Below, piece after piece: positions 47,332-54,488 of a stretch of DNA of 64,000 bases. Made by a program: the position numbers and the translations under genes. The notes below the pieces were generated by a model, which was not told the DNA's origin, did no database searches, and saw only the letters and a program-made list of their open reading frames with translations. Each line of letters opens with the position of its first letter. Within the stretch, counting starts at the first letter, position 1. The stretch lies in the NCBI RefSeq assembly GCF_001746295.1, contig NZ_MJAH01000025.1, positions 1-64,000 on the forward strand, read 5' to 3'. Source of the stretch: Streptomyces sp. LUP47B. Its GTDB lineage: Bacteria > Actinomycetota > Actinomycetes > Streptomycetales > Streptomycetaceae.

Positions 47332-48261
47332 TCAGGGATACTGCGCCATGTCGACAAACCGTCCGTAGTGTCCCTGGTACGCCACGACGATGTTGGCGGC
47401 AGGACCGTGGCGATGCTTGGCCACGAACAGGTCGGCCTCGCCGACGCGCGGGGTGTCCCTCTCGTACGCGTCGTCACGGTGCAGCAGGATCAGCGTGTCG
47501 GAAGCGAAGGTGATGGCCCCGGATTCCCGCAGATCGTCCAGGCGTGGCCGCTTGTCCGCTCGCTGCTCGGGGCTCCGGTTCAGATGGGATGTGGCGACGA
47601 CGGGAATGTTCAGCTCACGCGCCATCGTCTTCAGATCACGCACCACGTCTCCCACCTCACGCTCTCGCAGGTCGCTGCGCTTCTCGGGGCGAACGTCCTG
47701 AATGCCGTCGATGGCCACCAGGCGGACGTCCCGTTTCTCCACCATCTCGGCCGTCTCCAGTTGGATACGCCGCATGTCGGCGCGGGGGATGTCCCTGATG
47801 GACAGAGGCGCCGCCACGACCGTGGGCAGTCGCCGGACGAGGCGTGCCCAGTCCTCCTCGGTCATGGTCCCGGCGCGCATGTGGTGAATGGCGATGCGAG
47901 ACTCTGCGGCCACCACCCGGCGGGTGAAGGACTGGCGGTTCTCCTCCAGCGTGAAGACCAGGGTGGGGATGCCGTTCTTGATGGCGTTGTGGCGGCAGAT
48001 GTCCGACAGGAAGGTGGTCCGGCCCACGGCCGGCCTGGAGGCCACCACGGTCAGAGAGCCGGGCTCCAGGCCCCGCGTCAGGTAGTCGAGTTCCTCGAAA
48101 CCTGTACCGAGCCCGGTCAACGTGTCGCCGCCCCCCTGCGCCACGGTCTCCAAGGTGTCCACCAGGCCTTCGCAGATGTCACCGATGAGGTCTGAGGCTT
48201 CCGCACCGGCTTCCTCGGTGGCGCCCGCCTGTTCCGTGATCGCTTCTTTTGCTTCAGCCAC
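47332..48261 (-). CDS. DnaB-like RecA-fold protein with altered Walker A
   Basis: 309 aa, only the C-terminal RecA-like half of a DnaB helicase (DnaB has about 450 aa), with a short acidic N-terminus. The P-loop at 74-83 reads ASRPAVGRTT, where family members have SRPxxGKT, so the catalytic lysine is Arg81. Walker B (LVAIDGIQ, Asp185), SHLNR and KHRHGP arginine-finger regions are kept. It may bind but hydrolyse ATP poorly, or act as an origin-binding or loader partner of the winged-helix protein encoded directly upstream (8-bp overlap). A GTG starts it at 48261. Confidence 0.8.
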   Translation of the reverse strand: MAEAKEAITEQAGATEEAGAEASDLIGDICEGLVDTLETVAQGGGDTLTGLGTGFEELDYLTRGLEPGSLTVVASRPAVGRTTFLSDICRHNAIKNGIPTLVFTLEENRQSFTRRVVAAESRIAIHHMRAGTMTEEDWARLVRRLPTVVAAPLSIRDIPRADMRRIQLETAEMVEKRDVRLVAIDGIQDVRPEKRSDLREREVGDVVRDLKTMARELNIPVVATSHLNRSPEQRADKRPRLDDLRESGAITFASDTLILLHRDDAYERDTPRVGEADLFVAKHRHGPAANIVVAYQGHYGRFVDMAQYP

Positions 48262-49594
48262 GTCGTCCCCCTGTCTTCACGATGCCCTGGCGCGCGACGG
48301 CAGACACACGCTTGGGCTCCTGGTTGATCACCACTGCTGGTACTGGCCTCTGCTGATCGCGGCACTCTTTGCACAGCCCATCGTCCAGGGCGGGACCGAC
48401 AAGCTTGATCGGGACTCCGCCGCACACGGGGCCCACGCAGGTGCCGCGCTGGATTCCGTCAGCCGGGGCCCTACGCGCCGCTGGAACAGCCGCAGCAGTG
48501 CGCGTGGGCTCCGGTGCCGCCTTCTCCCGCTCGCGGTCCGCACGCCGGTCCACAGCCCGCATCTCGCATGACGTGCACGGCATGCCGCTGTCTACGTTCG
48601 TCCGTTCATCGCAGCGGGGGTCCCGGCACTCGGCGTCGTGCTTCAGCATCGTCACCAGCACGCCGACGGGCTTCTCGAGCGGGCCGGCCTGCTCCTTGCT
48701 GCTGTAGTACCGGTCCCACTTCGGCATCAACCGGTACGTGACCAGCTGCTCCACCGTCCGCCCGTCCGGGCTGTCGGGGTTCGTGGCGGCCAGCACTGCA
48801 TCCACCAGAGACTTCGGGAGGCCCTTCGGCACCAGAGCCTTCAGCGGAGCGGGCAGGGCCGCTACGAAGGCGTCGTACTGGCGGCGTTCCTCTCGGGAGA
48901 ATGGGGGCTTCGTCTTGCCGGACGCGGCGGAGCCGCCAGACCTCGAGGTCCTACTACCTGCAGAAGGCCTGCGGCCGTCAGGAACAGGTTTTTCGTCTTC
49001 TTCAGTCTTCTCTCCCACAGTCTTCTTAAAGAGTGCGGGGTCACCCGACTGTCGGGAATCCCTACACTCGGGGCCCACCTGCTGTTCTGTGTCGTTTCCG
49101 CAGGTCGCGCCCGAGTGCGGGTTTTCCGGCACTCGGGGAACGGCGACGCTGGGCGTCCGCTGGCGGCCCTTCGGCTGCAACTTGGCCCGCCGCTTGGCCG
49201 CGTTCGCCACAGCAGTCTTGGTGGGTTCGATGACCTGCACGACACGTACGCCGGGCTCTTTGGCCGCTTCAGCCAGCAGGGCCTGAATCTCTGCGTCTGT
49301 GGCCGGCGTGTCGTACACGCAGACCTCCGTTGACCACTGGTTGTTCTCGGACGCCATCAGGCGGATCTTCACCACGTACCGGGCCGCCTGGAGCAGCCCC
49401 ATGGCGTTGGCCATGGCGTCGCGGCCGTACCCGTATTTGGCGCCGATCTCGGCCAGGGTGATGTCCCACCCGTCACGGTGACGGAGCAGGATGGTCAGCA
49501 GCGCGAGCGCCATGAAGTCCAGCTGGACTGCGTTGTCGACGGTCTCGTTGGGAACGGCGGCGTATTTCGGCGGCCGCCCGGAGCGCTTCCTCAC
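48254..49594 (-). CDS. Second replication-initiator-like protein (winged helix, 446 aa)
   Basis: N-terminal winged-helix-like region (residues 25-85: LDFMALALLTILLRHRDGWD, ITLAEIGAKYGYGRDAMANA), like RepA/DnaD-type initiators. A low-complexity linker (about 145-235) is encoded by the repeat-rich DNA at 49003-49137. A helical domain follows (YDAFVAALPAPLKALVPKGL, then LMPKWDRYY). The tail is Cys-rich (CRDPRCDERTNVDSGMPCTS, CVGPVCGG, CKECRD). The pair with the DnaB-like gene recalls two-gene Rep modules of Streptomyces linear plasmids. The start is GTG 49594. Confidence 0.65.
   Translation of the reverse strand: MRKRSGRPPKYAAVPNETVDNAVQLDFMALALLTILLRHRDGWDITLAEIGAKYGYGRDAMANAMGLLQAARYVVKIRLMASENNQWSTEVCVYDTPATDAEIQALLAEAAKEPGVRVVQVIEPTKTAVANAAKRRAKLQPKGRQRTPSVAVPRVPENPHSGATCGNDTEQQVGPECRDSRQSGDPALFKKTVGEKTEEDEKPVPDGRRPSAGSRTSRSGGSAASGKTKPPFSREERRQYDAFVAALPAPLKALVPKGLPKSLVDAVLAATNPDSPDGRTVEQLVTYRLMPKWDRYYSSKEQAGPLEKPVGVLVTMLKHDAECRDPRCDERTNVDSGMPCTSCEMRAVDRRADREREKAAPEPTRTAAAVPAARRAPADGIQRGTCVGPVCGGVPIKLVGPALDDGLCKECRDQQRPVPAVVINQEPKRVSAVARQGIVKTGGRRG
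49003..49137. other. Candidate iteron origin inside the second rep gene
   Basis: CAGTCTTCT occurs twice 15 bp apart (49003 and 49018) in a pyrimidine-rich, AT-richer stretch. GAGTGCGGGG (49031), CACTCGGGG (49065) and the palindrome CCCGAGTGC/GCACTCGGG (49110-49118 and 49129-49137) follow. The encoded protein segment is an unstructured linker. Confidence 0.5.
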
Positions 49595-49830
49595 CGCGCA
49601 CCGCCGTGGGAGTGGTCACGTGGGTGACTACTTGGCACCGTGCGAAGTGCCGCTAGCATGGGCATGAAGCCTCGCTCTTTGACGTGGTGGAGCTTCTGAA
49701 TCCAGCGGCTGCAAATCCGCTGGTGCTGCTTGGACGGCCTGGCACCTGAGTGAGCTGCGAACTCTCTCTGCTGGGCCGTCTTGCGTTTCCGGGTGCCGTG
49801 GCTGCGATCACGGCGGTCGGAGCGCGACCG
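49595..49830. promoter_or_regulatory. Control region upstream of the second rep gene
   Basis: No coding frame is convincing. Short inverted repeats are visible: GTCAC-GTGG-GTGAC (about 49617-49630), GGCAC..GTGCC (about 49636-49652) and CCAGCGG-CTGCAAAT-CCGCTGG (49702-49723). They could be operators or a copy-control RNA. No exact promoter can be fixed. Confidence 0.4.
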
Positions 49831-50088
49831 TTAGTGCTTGTTCGGGCCTCGGCCACCACGTGGCGGGCCTGCCTTGAAGTACGCCAGGAAGACACCCCGT
49901 TCCATGGTTCGGGCGTTGCCGACCATGACGTAGGGGTGCCTGTCGGGTTCATCCCCGAACGGCCAGTCTTTGGCCTTGCGGGCGATGTACCGGAGGCCGT
50001 CTGGGGTGATGCTCTCCACCAGGCCCTCATCGATCAGGAGCTGAGCCCCTGTGGTGAAGGTGACGAAGGCGGGTTCTTTCGGGGTCAC
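49831..50088 (-). CDS. Small wHTH-like (excisionase-type) protein, 85 aa
   Basis: GTG 50088. The core (ITPDGLRYIARKAKDWPFGD, then RHPYVMVGNARTMERGVF) has the layout of small winged-helix DNA-binding proteins and resembles the 97-aa protein at 51681. The C-terminus is basic. A perfect palindrome lies 22 bp upstream and is its likely operator. Confidence 0.6.
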   Translation of the reverse strand: MTPKEPAFVTFTTGAQLLIDEGLVESITPDGLRYIARKAKDWPFGDEPDRHPYVMVGNARTMERGVFLAYFKAGPPRGGRGPNKH

Positions 50089-50109
50089 TGGCGATCACCA
50101 GCACCCTCG

Positions 50110-50130
50110 AACTTCGATGTTCTCGAAGTT
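50110..50130. promoter_or_regulatory. Palindromic operator
   Basis: AACTTCGA-N5-TCGAAGTT, a perfect 8-bp inverted repeat, 22 bp upstream of the 50088 start. Confidence 0.65.
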
Positions 50131-50293
50131 GTCGCTACGCTCGGCACGTACGGATCCTTCTTCCTCAAGGTGGGGTCTCTGTACAGCCGGTACGCATTCG
50201 CAGTGCGCCGGCGTGGGAACGGTCGACGGTCTTACCCACCGATCGGCCGTTTCTGCTGTTCAGGGCGGTGAACGCATCCCCGTCACTCTCCTC
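50131..50293. other. Gene-free stretch
   Basis: About 160 bases between the operator and the 3' end of the regulator gene. Short plus-strand frames here have poor codon bias. Nothing assigned. Confidence 0.4.
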
Positions 50294-51499
50294 TCACGCC
50301 GCGAGGGCGCTGATCGATGCGACGGTCTCCGCCGCAGTCTGGTTACCGGCGTACCGAGGCGCGGAGAGCATCCCCGCCACCCGATCCATCCGCTTCACAA
50401 TCCACGAAATCTGGTCCTCCACAGGCAACGACAAGACCGGCGCCAGGGCATCGGCCGCACCCTCGACGTCGTCAAGCTGCACCCGAGCCGTAGCCAGATA
50501 GATGTGCGCCAGCCGCTCATCATCCAGCGACCGCTCCGCCACCGGACCGGACTGCCACAGCGCGATCGCCTCGAGGGCCTCGCTCTGCGCGCGTTCCGCG
50601 TCGTGCCCGCCCTCCAGCCAGATCAAAGACGATCCGGCGTAGTAGGACTGCTTCGCCCTCGAGAACCCGAACAGACCCTCCAGGGAGTCCGGCCGGCGGA
50701 TCCGCTCCCGAGCAGACTCGGCAGCATCCAGCGCGGCGTTCGCCGCCCTCGAGTCCCCGAGATTGGCCAGACACTGGGCCTCACCACAGCGCAACCGGGC
50801 TTCCCCGGTTCCCTGCCCGTGGCCCACCCACTGGTAGCCGTCCCGCACGTACTCCAACGCCCGCCCGTAATCGCCCTGGAACCGGGCAATCAGCGACTTC
50901 GTGCCGGCCACCCACGCCGCCAGCTCCGCATCCCCGGCGAGTTCCGCGCACCGGCCCGCCGCAGTGGCGTGCTCGATCGCTTCGTCCGCGTCACCCATGT
51001 CGAGCAGCGCGTACGACAGAACCCCGGACAGGCGTCCCGCCGTGAGGTACAGGTCGGAACGGTCCTGCGTGCGGTGGTGCCCCGACCGTAGGCGTTCGAA
51101 GGCTTCACCGCGCAGGGCGTGCGCCCGGTCCATCATCGGCCCCGGGGGAGACGCCAGGTAGTCGACGGCCGTGGCCGACACGCCTTCCTGAAGCTCCGTG
51201 ATGTCCAGATCCGCCAGGGCGGTCAGATCTCGCGACATGGCCAAGGCTGCCGCGCGGGTGCGGTGCACGGCCGCGGCCTCCCGCCGCTCCTGGTCCTCCC
51301 GCTGCCACTGCTCAACCAGCGCACCGTTCGCACCGGTCGCCTCGTCCGCAGCCTCCGCCACGCACAAAGGTGTCGGCCGGCGGCCGGTCTCGAAGTTGTG
51401 CAGCGACGTGCGGTCATAGCGGACACGCTGCGCCAGGTCCGCGAGGGACATGTGGGCAGCCAACCGCCACTCACGGAGGAGTTCCGGGAAGGTCGTCAT
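50294..51499 (-). CDS. XRE helix-turn-helix regulator with TPR domain
   Basis: 401 aa. Residues 3-55 are an XRE HTH (ELLREWRLAAHMSLADLAQR, VRYDRTSLHNFETGRRPT). The rest is tetratricopeptide-like helical repeats (ALLDMGDADEAIEHATAAGR, ALDAAESARERIRR). This is the Streptomyces XRE-TPR type, whose members often regulate conjugation or development in response to peptides or protein partners. GGAGGAAG precedes ATG 51499. Single-gene unit. Confidence 0.85.
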   Translation of the reverse strand: MTTFPELLREWRLAAHMSLADLAQRVRYDRTSLHNFETGRRPTPLCVAEAADEATGANGALVEQWQREDQERREAAAVHRTRAAALAMSRDLTALADLDITELQEGVSATAVDYLASPPGPMMDRAHALRGEAFERLRSGHHRTQDRSDLYLTAGRLSGVLSYALLDMGDADEAIEHATAAGRCAELAGDAELAAWVAGTKSLIARFQGDYGRALEYVRDGYQWVGHGQGTGEARLRCGEAQCLANLGDSRAANAALDAAESARERIRRPDSLEGLFGFSRAKQSYYAGSSLIWLEGGHDAERAQSEALEAIALWQSGPVAERSLDDERLAHIYLATARVQLDDVEGAADALAPVLSLPVEDQISWIVKRMDRVAGMLSAPRYAGNQTAAETVASISALAA

Positions 51500-51680
51500 G
51501 CCGTGAGTCTTCCTCCTCTCCGCTCGTACCGGCAGGGCCGGGAGCCCTGTTCGCCGCGTTTGTCTGTTGGCAAATCCGTGTCGGCCTGATTGCCAACAGC
51601 AGCCTCAACTCCAGTGGGTGCGACCGGTGCTGGCATGGAGTCAGCACTGATCCACGTCCCTTGGAGAGACTGCCGTGACG

Positions 51681-51974
51681 TCACGAGTCGTCGCCCCCTT
51701 CCGCCTTGCGCCGTTCGTCGCGCTTGGCGAAGTGGACGCCGTGCTGCGGCTTCCGGGCCTCGAAGTACGCCTCCACCGGCTCCCAAGGGAGCTGGTAGTA
51801 GCGGCCGACCTTCTTCCACTCCCCCTTGGGGACGGGGAAGTCCGGGTCGTTGTGGGCGAGCTGCTGGACTCGCTGCTTGCTGAGATCAACGCGTCTGGCG
51901 ATCTCGGCGAGCGTCACCATCTCTGGCGCCCTCCCTTCCTCGGTCTTCTTCGGCACATCTCCATCTTGCCCCAT
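51681..51974 (-). CDS. HTH (AlpA/MerR-like) DNA-binding protein, 97 aa
   Basis: Residues 18-75: VTLAEIARRVDLSKQRVQQL, then DPDFPVPKGEWKKVGRYYQL and WEPVEAYFEARK, an excisionase/AlpA-type winged helix. No Shine-Dalgarno is seen before ATG 51974, and TATAGA lies about 16 bp upstream, so a very short leader is likely. It is divergent from the OB-fold operon and may repress it. Confidence 0.75.
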   Translation of the reverse strand: MGQDGDVPKKTEEGRAPEMVTLAEIARRVDLSKQRVQQLAHNDPDFPVPKGEWKKVGRYYQLPWEPVEAYFEARKPQHGVHFAKRDERRKAEGGDDS

Positions 51975-51979
51975 GATGT

Positions 51980-52010
51980 TGACCCAAGTCTATATCAGTG
52001 GTCTACTGGA
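51980..52010 (+). promoter_or_regulatory. Divergent promoter region
   Basis: On the plus strand TTGACC, 17 bp, TCTACT (about 51979-52007). On the minus strand TATAGA lies in the same spacer. It would drive the 52128 operon and the 51974 gene in opposite directions. Confidence 0.5.
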
Positions 52011-52019
52011 CATACAGCA

Positions 52020-52053
52020 CGACCCCGGGCCAGCTTTCGCCGGACCGGGGTCG
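52020..52053 (+). terminator. Leader hairpin (attenuator-like)
   Basis: CGACCCCGG (52020-52028) and CCGGGGTCG (52045-52053) lie between the promoter and the first gene of the operon. It may be an attenuator, or a stabilising 5' hairpin. Confidence 0.5.
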
Positions 52054-52127
52054 CGTGTCCGGAGCGGTGTTGGAGCACCGCAAGGGACTTGGAACCGCCC
52101 TACCTGCCACAACAGGAGGTTGATCCC

Positions 52128-52532
52128 GTGAAGAAGGATCGCACAGCAACCCTTTCCAGGGCACCGCACCTCGGCGACTTCGTCCACCAGGACGTCATCC
52201 CGATGCCGGGCCGGCTTGCGGTGGACTACTACGACTGGGACCTGCACCTCGGGTTCAGCGTCCCCCTCAACGAGGTCACCGCCGGCACCCTCGTCACCGC
52301 CACCGGCACGATCGCCGCGGTGGTCCGCCTGTCCGGCGGCCGCGCGATGGCCGTCATCACGACCGCCGACGGCAACAGCGCGCACGTCCTGCTGAACGCG
52401 GACATCGTCCGCATGGTGACCCCGGCCCTGTACCGCGGGAACCGGCTGAACGTTCGCGGCACCGTCACCCGCACCACCGTCTCTCAGCCCGCCGGGATCG
52501 TCGCGGGCGGCGTGAACGTGGAGATCGTCTGA
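52128..52532 (+). CDS. OB-fold-like protein, 134 aa
   Basis: GTG 52128 follows AGGAGG. The sequence AGTLVTATGTIAAVVRLSGG, MAVITTADGNSAHVLL and RGNRLNVRGTVTRT has the strand pattern of an OB-fold (G-x-V start, D-G turn, G-x-x-L-x-V-x-G end). It may bind single-stranded nucleic acid or act as an SSB-like accessory for transfer. The stop shares a base with the next ATG. Confidence 0.6.
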   Translation: MKKDRTATLSRAPHLGDFVHQDVIPMPGRLAVDYYDWDLHLGFSVPLNEVTAGTLVTATGTIAAVVRLSGGRAMAVITTADGNSAHVLLNADIVRMVTPALYRGNRLNVRGTVTRTTVSQPAGIVAGGVNVEIV

Positions 52533-52861
52533 TGGCTACCACCACCCCGACCCCGGCCCGTACCTCTCGTTACCACTACGCGGCGATGCGTCGCGCTGAG
52601 GACGCGGCCCGCAGCCTGTCCGTTCGGCACTCCATCGTCGGCTTTCTCGGCTCGGAGCCGGCCACCGACATCGCCGACATGGCGGCCGTACGCGACTCCT
52701 ACTACCGACTGGCCGCCGCCCACCGCGTAGCCGCGCGGAAGCGGGAGCGGGCCGAGAACCGGACGCTGGCCTGGGCTGCGTTCCGGGAGGGCCCGGCCGC
52801 ATACATCGGCTGCACCGTCCGCTCCTGGGCGTACCGCATTCGTGGGGCGGTGTCCCGCTGA
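52532..52861 (+). CDS. Hypothetical basic helical protein, 109 aa
   Basis: Helical and basic (YAAMRRAEDAARSLSVRHSI, AAAHRVAARKRERAENRTLA). ATG 52532 and its stop overlap the neighbours (TGATG on both sides). Function unknown. Confidence 0.6.
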   Translation: MATTTPTPARTSRYHYAAMRRAEDAARSLSVRHSIVGFLGSEPATDIADMAAVRDSYYRLAAAHRVAARKRERAENRTLAWAAFREGPAAYIGCTVRSWAYRIRGAVSR

Positions 52862-53040
52862 TGGCCGCGGTGATGCCGGACCGTACGGTCCTCGAACGCT
52901 TCCCCGCTGGCGGCCCCCGCGGCTCCTGGCCCGCCGAGGAGTTCGCCGCCGACCGCCGCATGGCCGGCGAGCCCGCCGAGGTCGTCATGGACCTCGCCAC
53001 GGACAGCTTCTTCGTCATCATCCGAGGCGGTGCCCGATGA
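52861..53040 (+). CDS. Hypothetical 59-aa protein
   Basis: ATG 52861 shares a base with the preceding TGA, and its own stop overlaps the next ATG (ATGA). Sequence RTVLERFPAGGPRGSWPAEE and a beta end (DLATDSFFVIIRGG). Function unknown. Confidence 0.6.
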   Translation: MAAVMPDRTVLERFPAGGPRGSWPAEEFAADRRMAGEPAEVVMDLATDSFFVIIRGGAR

Positions 53041-53423
53041 GCGAGCCGACCCCCGAGACCCCGGACACCCCCAACTCGCCGGAGCAGGCCGCGCTGGAGC
53101 TCTACCACCAGCTCGTCAACCTGTCCCCGGACAACGGCGACCGCGCACTTCTCATCAGCGTCCGCCTCCCCAACGCCCAGCTCGTCGGCGACGTGTGGCT
53201 GTCCGCCGAGGATGTCGAGCAGCTCATCGACGGCACGCTGACGATCGCCCAGCACCGCATGGCCTACGGGGACCCCGAGCCCGCCGCGGCCCCGCTTCAG
53301 CGCGACGAGGACGACGTCGACCCCTGGCCGCGCCTGTCGCAGAACGACATCACCGACGACGCCGTGGAAGACCTGGCCGCCGAGTTCCAGGCGTTCCTGA
53401 AGTCCGAAGGCGGCCAGGCATGA
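53037..53423 (+). CDS. Hypothetical acidic protein, 128 aa
   Basis: Acidic, Pro/Glu-rich N-terminus, then ALLISVRLPNAQLVGDVWLS and a helical acidic C-terminus (DAVEDLAAEFQAFLKSEGGQ). Coupled to both neighbours. No motif. Confidence 0.6.
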   Translation: MSEPTPETPDTPNSPEQAALELYHQLVNLSPDNGDRALLISVRLPNAQLVGDVWLSAEDVEQLIDGTLTIAQHRMAYGDPEPAAAPLQRDEDDVDPWPRLSQNDITDDAVEDLAAEFQAFLKSEGGQA

Positions 53424-53821
53424 CCAGCACCAACCCGGTCCACACCGCCGGCAACGCGGTCCCGCCGCTGGGCGGGGAGCTGGAGGGCCTGTTCGAGGAC
53501 CTGGCCGCCGTCCACGACGTGGGCGTCGACCAGATCCTCTCCGGCCTCCGCCACATCGCCCTCAACCGGCACACCGTCGACCGCACCCAAACCCTCATCG
53601 CCGTCCTCGCCGGCGGCGCCGACAGCCTCAACATCGTCGCCCTCATCGGACAGATCATCGCCCGCCTCGCCGACGCCGACACCAACCCCGCCCTCCACAC
53701 CCTCCCGCTGGACCAGCAGAAGCAGGCCCGCCGCGAAGGCCAGAACACCGCCCACTGGCACACCGACCCCGACCTCGCCCAAACCGCATCCGAAACCAGC
53801 GCCGCCATCACCGGCAACTAA
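53420..53821 (+). CDS. Hypothetical helical protein, 133 aa
   Basis: ATG 53420 overlaps the previous stop. Amphipathic helices (DQILSGLRHIALNRHTVDRT, IVALIGQIIARLADADTNPA), no membrane segment long enough to be certain. Function unknown. Confidence 0.6.
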   Translation: MTSTNPVHTAGNAVPPLGGELEGLFEDLAAVHDVGVDQILSGLRHIALNRHTVDRTQTLIAVLAGGADSLNIVALIGQIIARLADADTNPALHTLPLDQQKQARREGQNTAHWHTDPDLAQTASETSAAITGN

Positions 53822-53837
53822 CCCGAGAGGACCCCTC

Positions 53838-54077
53838 ATGACCGCCACCACCGGACTCGCCACCATCACCGGCGCCGAGGCCTACGCCAAGGCCGTGGAA
53901 CACGCCGAGCAGGGCGAAAAGCACATCGGCATCGACTCCCGCATCGCCGAGCAGCACTTCGCCGCCGCTACCGCATACGCCACGATCGCGCGCGCCGAGC
54001 GTTCCGCCAGCAACGGCGCCCGGCCCGGCTGCTACCCCGACGGCGGCTGGAAGCAGCACACCCACCCCAACGACTAA
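53838..54077 (+). CDS. Hypothetical helical protein, 79 aa
   Basis: GAGAGGAC precedes ATG 53838. One long Ala-rich helix (AYAKAVEHAEQGEKHIGIDS, EQHFAAATAYATIARAERSA) and a polar tail with one Cys. Last gene before the hairpin at 54102. Confidence 0.6.
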   Translation: MTATTGLATITGAEAYAKAVEHAEQGEKHIGIDSRIAEQHFAAATAYATIARAERSASNGARPGCYPDGGWKQHTHPND

Positions 54078-54101
54078 CCACCCACCCCGGGCCTCTGGCC
54101 C

Positions 54102-54148
54102 GGCTCGAGTCCGCCCCACCACCCCCCCCAGTGGGGCGGGCCCGAGCC
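54102..54148. terminator. Hairpin terminator
   Basis: GGCTCG..CGCCCCAC pairs with GTGGGGCGGG..CGAGCC across a C-rich loop. It separates the OB-fold operon from the transfer operon. Confidence 0.75.
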
Positions 54149-54183
54149 AGCCCAGCACCCACCAACCACCGGAAGGACCCGCC

Positions 54184-54444
54184 GTGCTGTTCCTCATCCT
54201 CATCGCCCTCCTCTCCCCACTCATCGCCTGGTCTCTCTGGATCGCCTACGCACCCCCCAAGACCACCAAGACCCCCACCACCGGCCCGGAATTCGCCACC
54301 GCCCACGGCAACGACTCCAGCACCTGGACCGCCGCCGACTTCGAAGCCGAGTTCGTCTTCGCCGAGATCGACGTCCAGGCCGCCTGGACGATCGCCCACC
54401 CCAAAAAGACCCCCCAGGCCACCGACATCAAGCCCGCCGCCTGA
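54184..54444 (+). CDS. Single-pass membrane protein opening the transfer operon, 86 aa
   Basis: GTG 54184 (GGAAGGA site). Hydrophobic segment 1-22 (LFLILIALLSPLIAWSLWIA), then a Thr/Pro linker and an acidic soluble part. It precedes the larger membrane proteins of the conjugation-type region. Confidence 0.65.
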   Translation: MLFLILIALLSPLIAWSLWIAYAPPKTTKTPTTGPEFATAHGNDSSTWTAADFEAEFVFAEIDVQAAWTIAHPKKTPQATDIKPAA

Positions 54445-54488
54445 CCACCCGCCAGTCACCCCCACCCGATCCCAGGAAGGACCCGCCC

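Noticed and set aside
49702..49723. tRNA-like anticodon hairpin (CTGCAAA loop)
   Set aside because: The stem leaves an 8-nt loop and no T-arm (TTCGA) or matching acceptor stem lies around it. A simple hairpin is the better reading.
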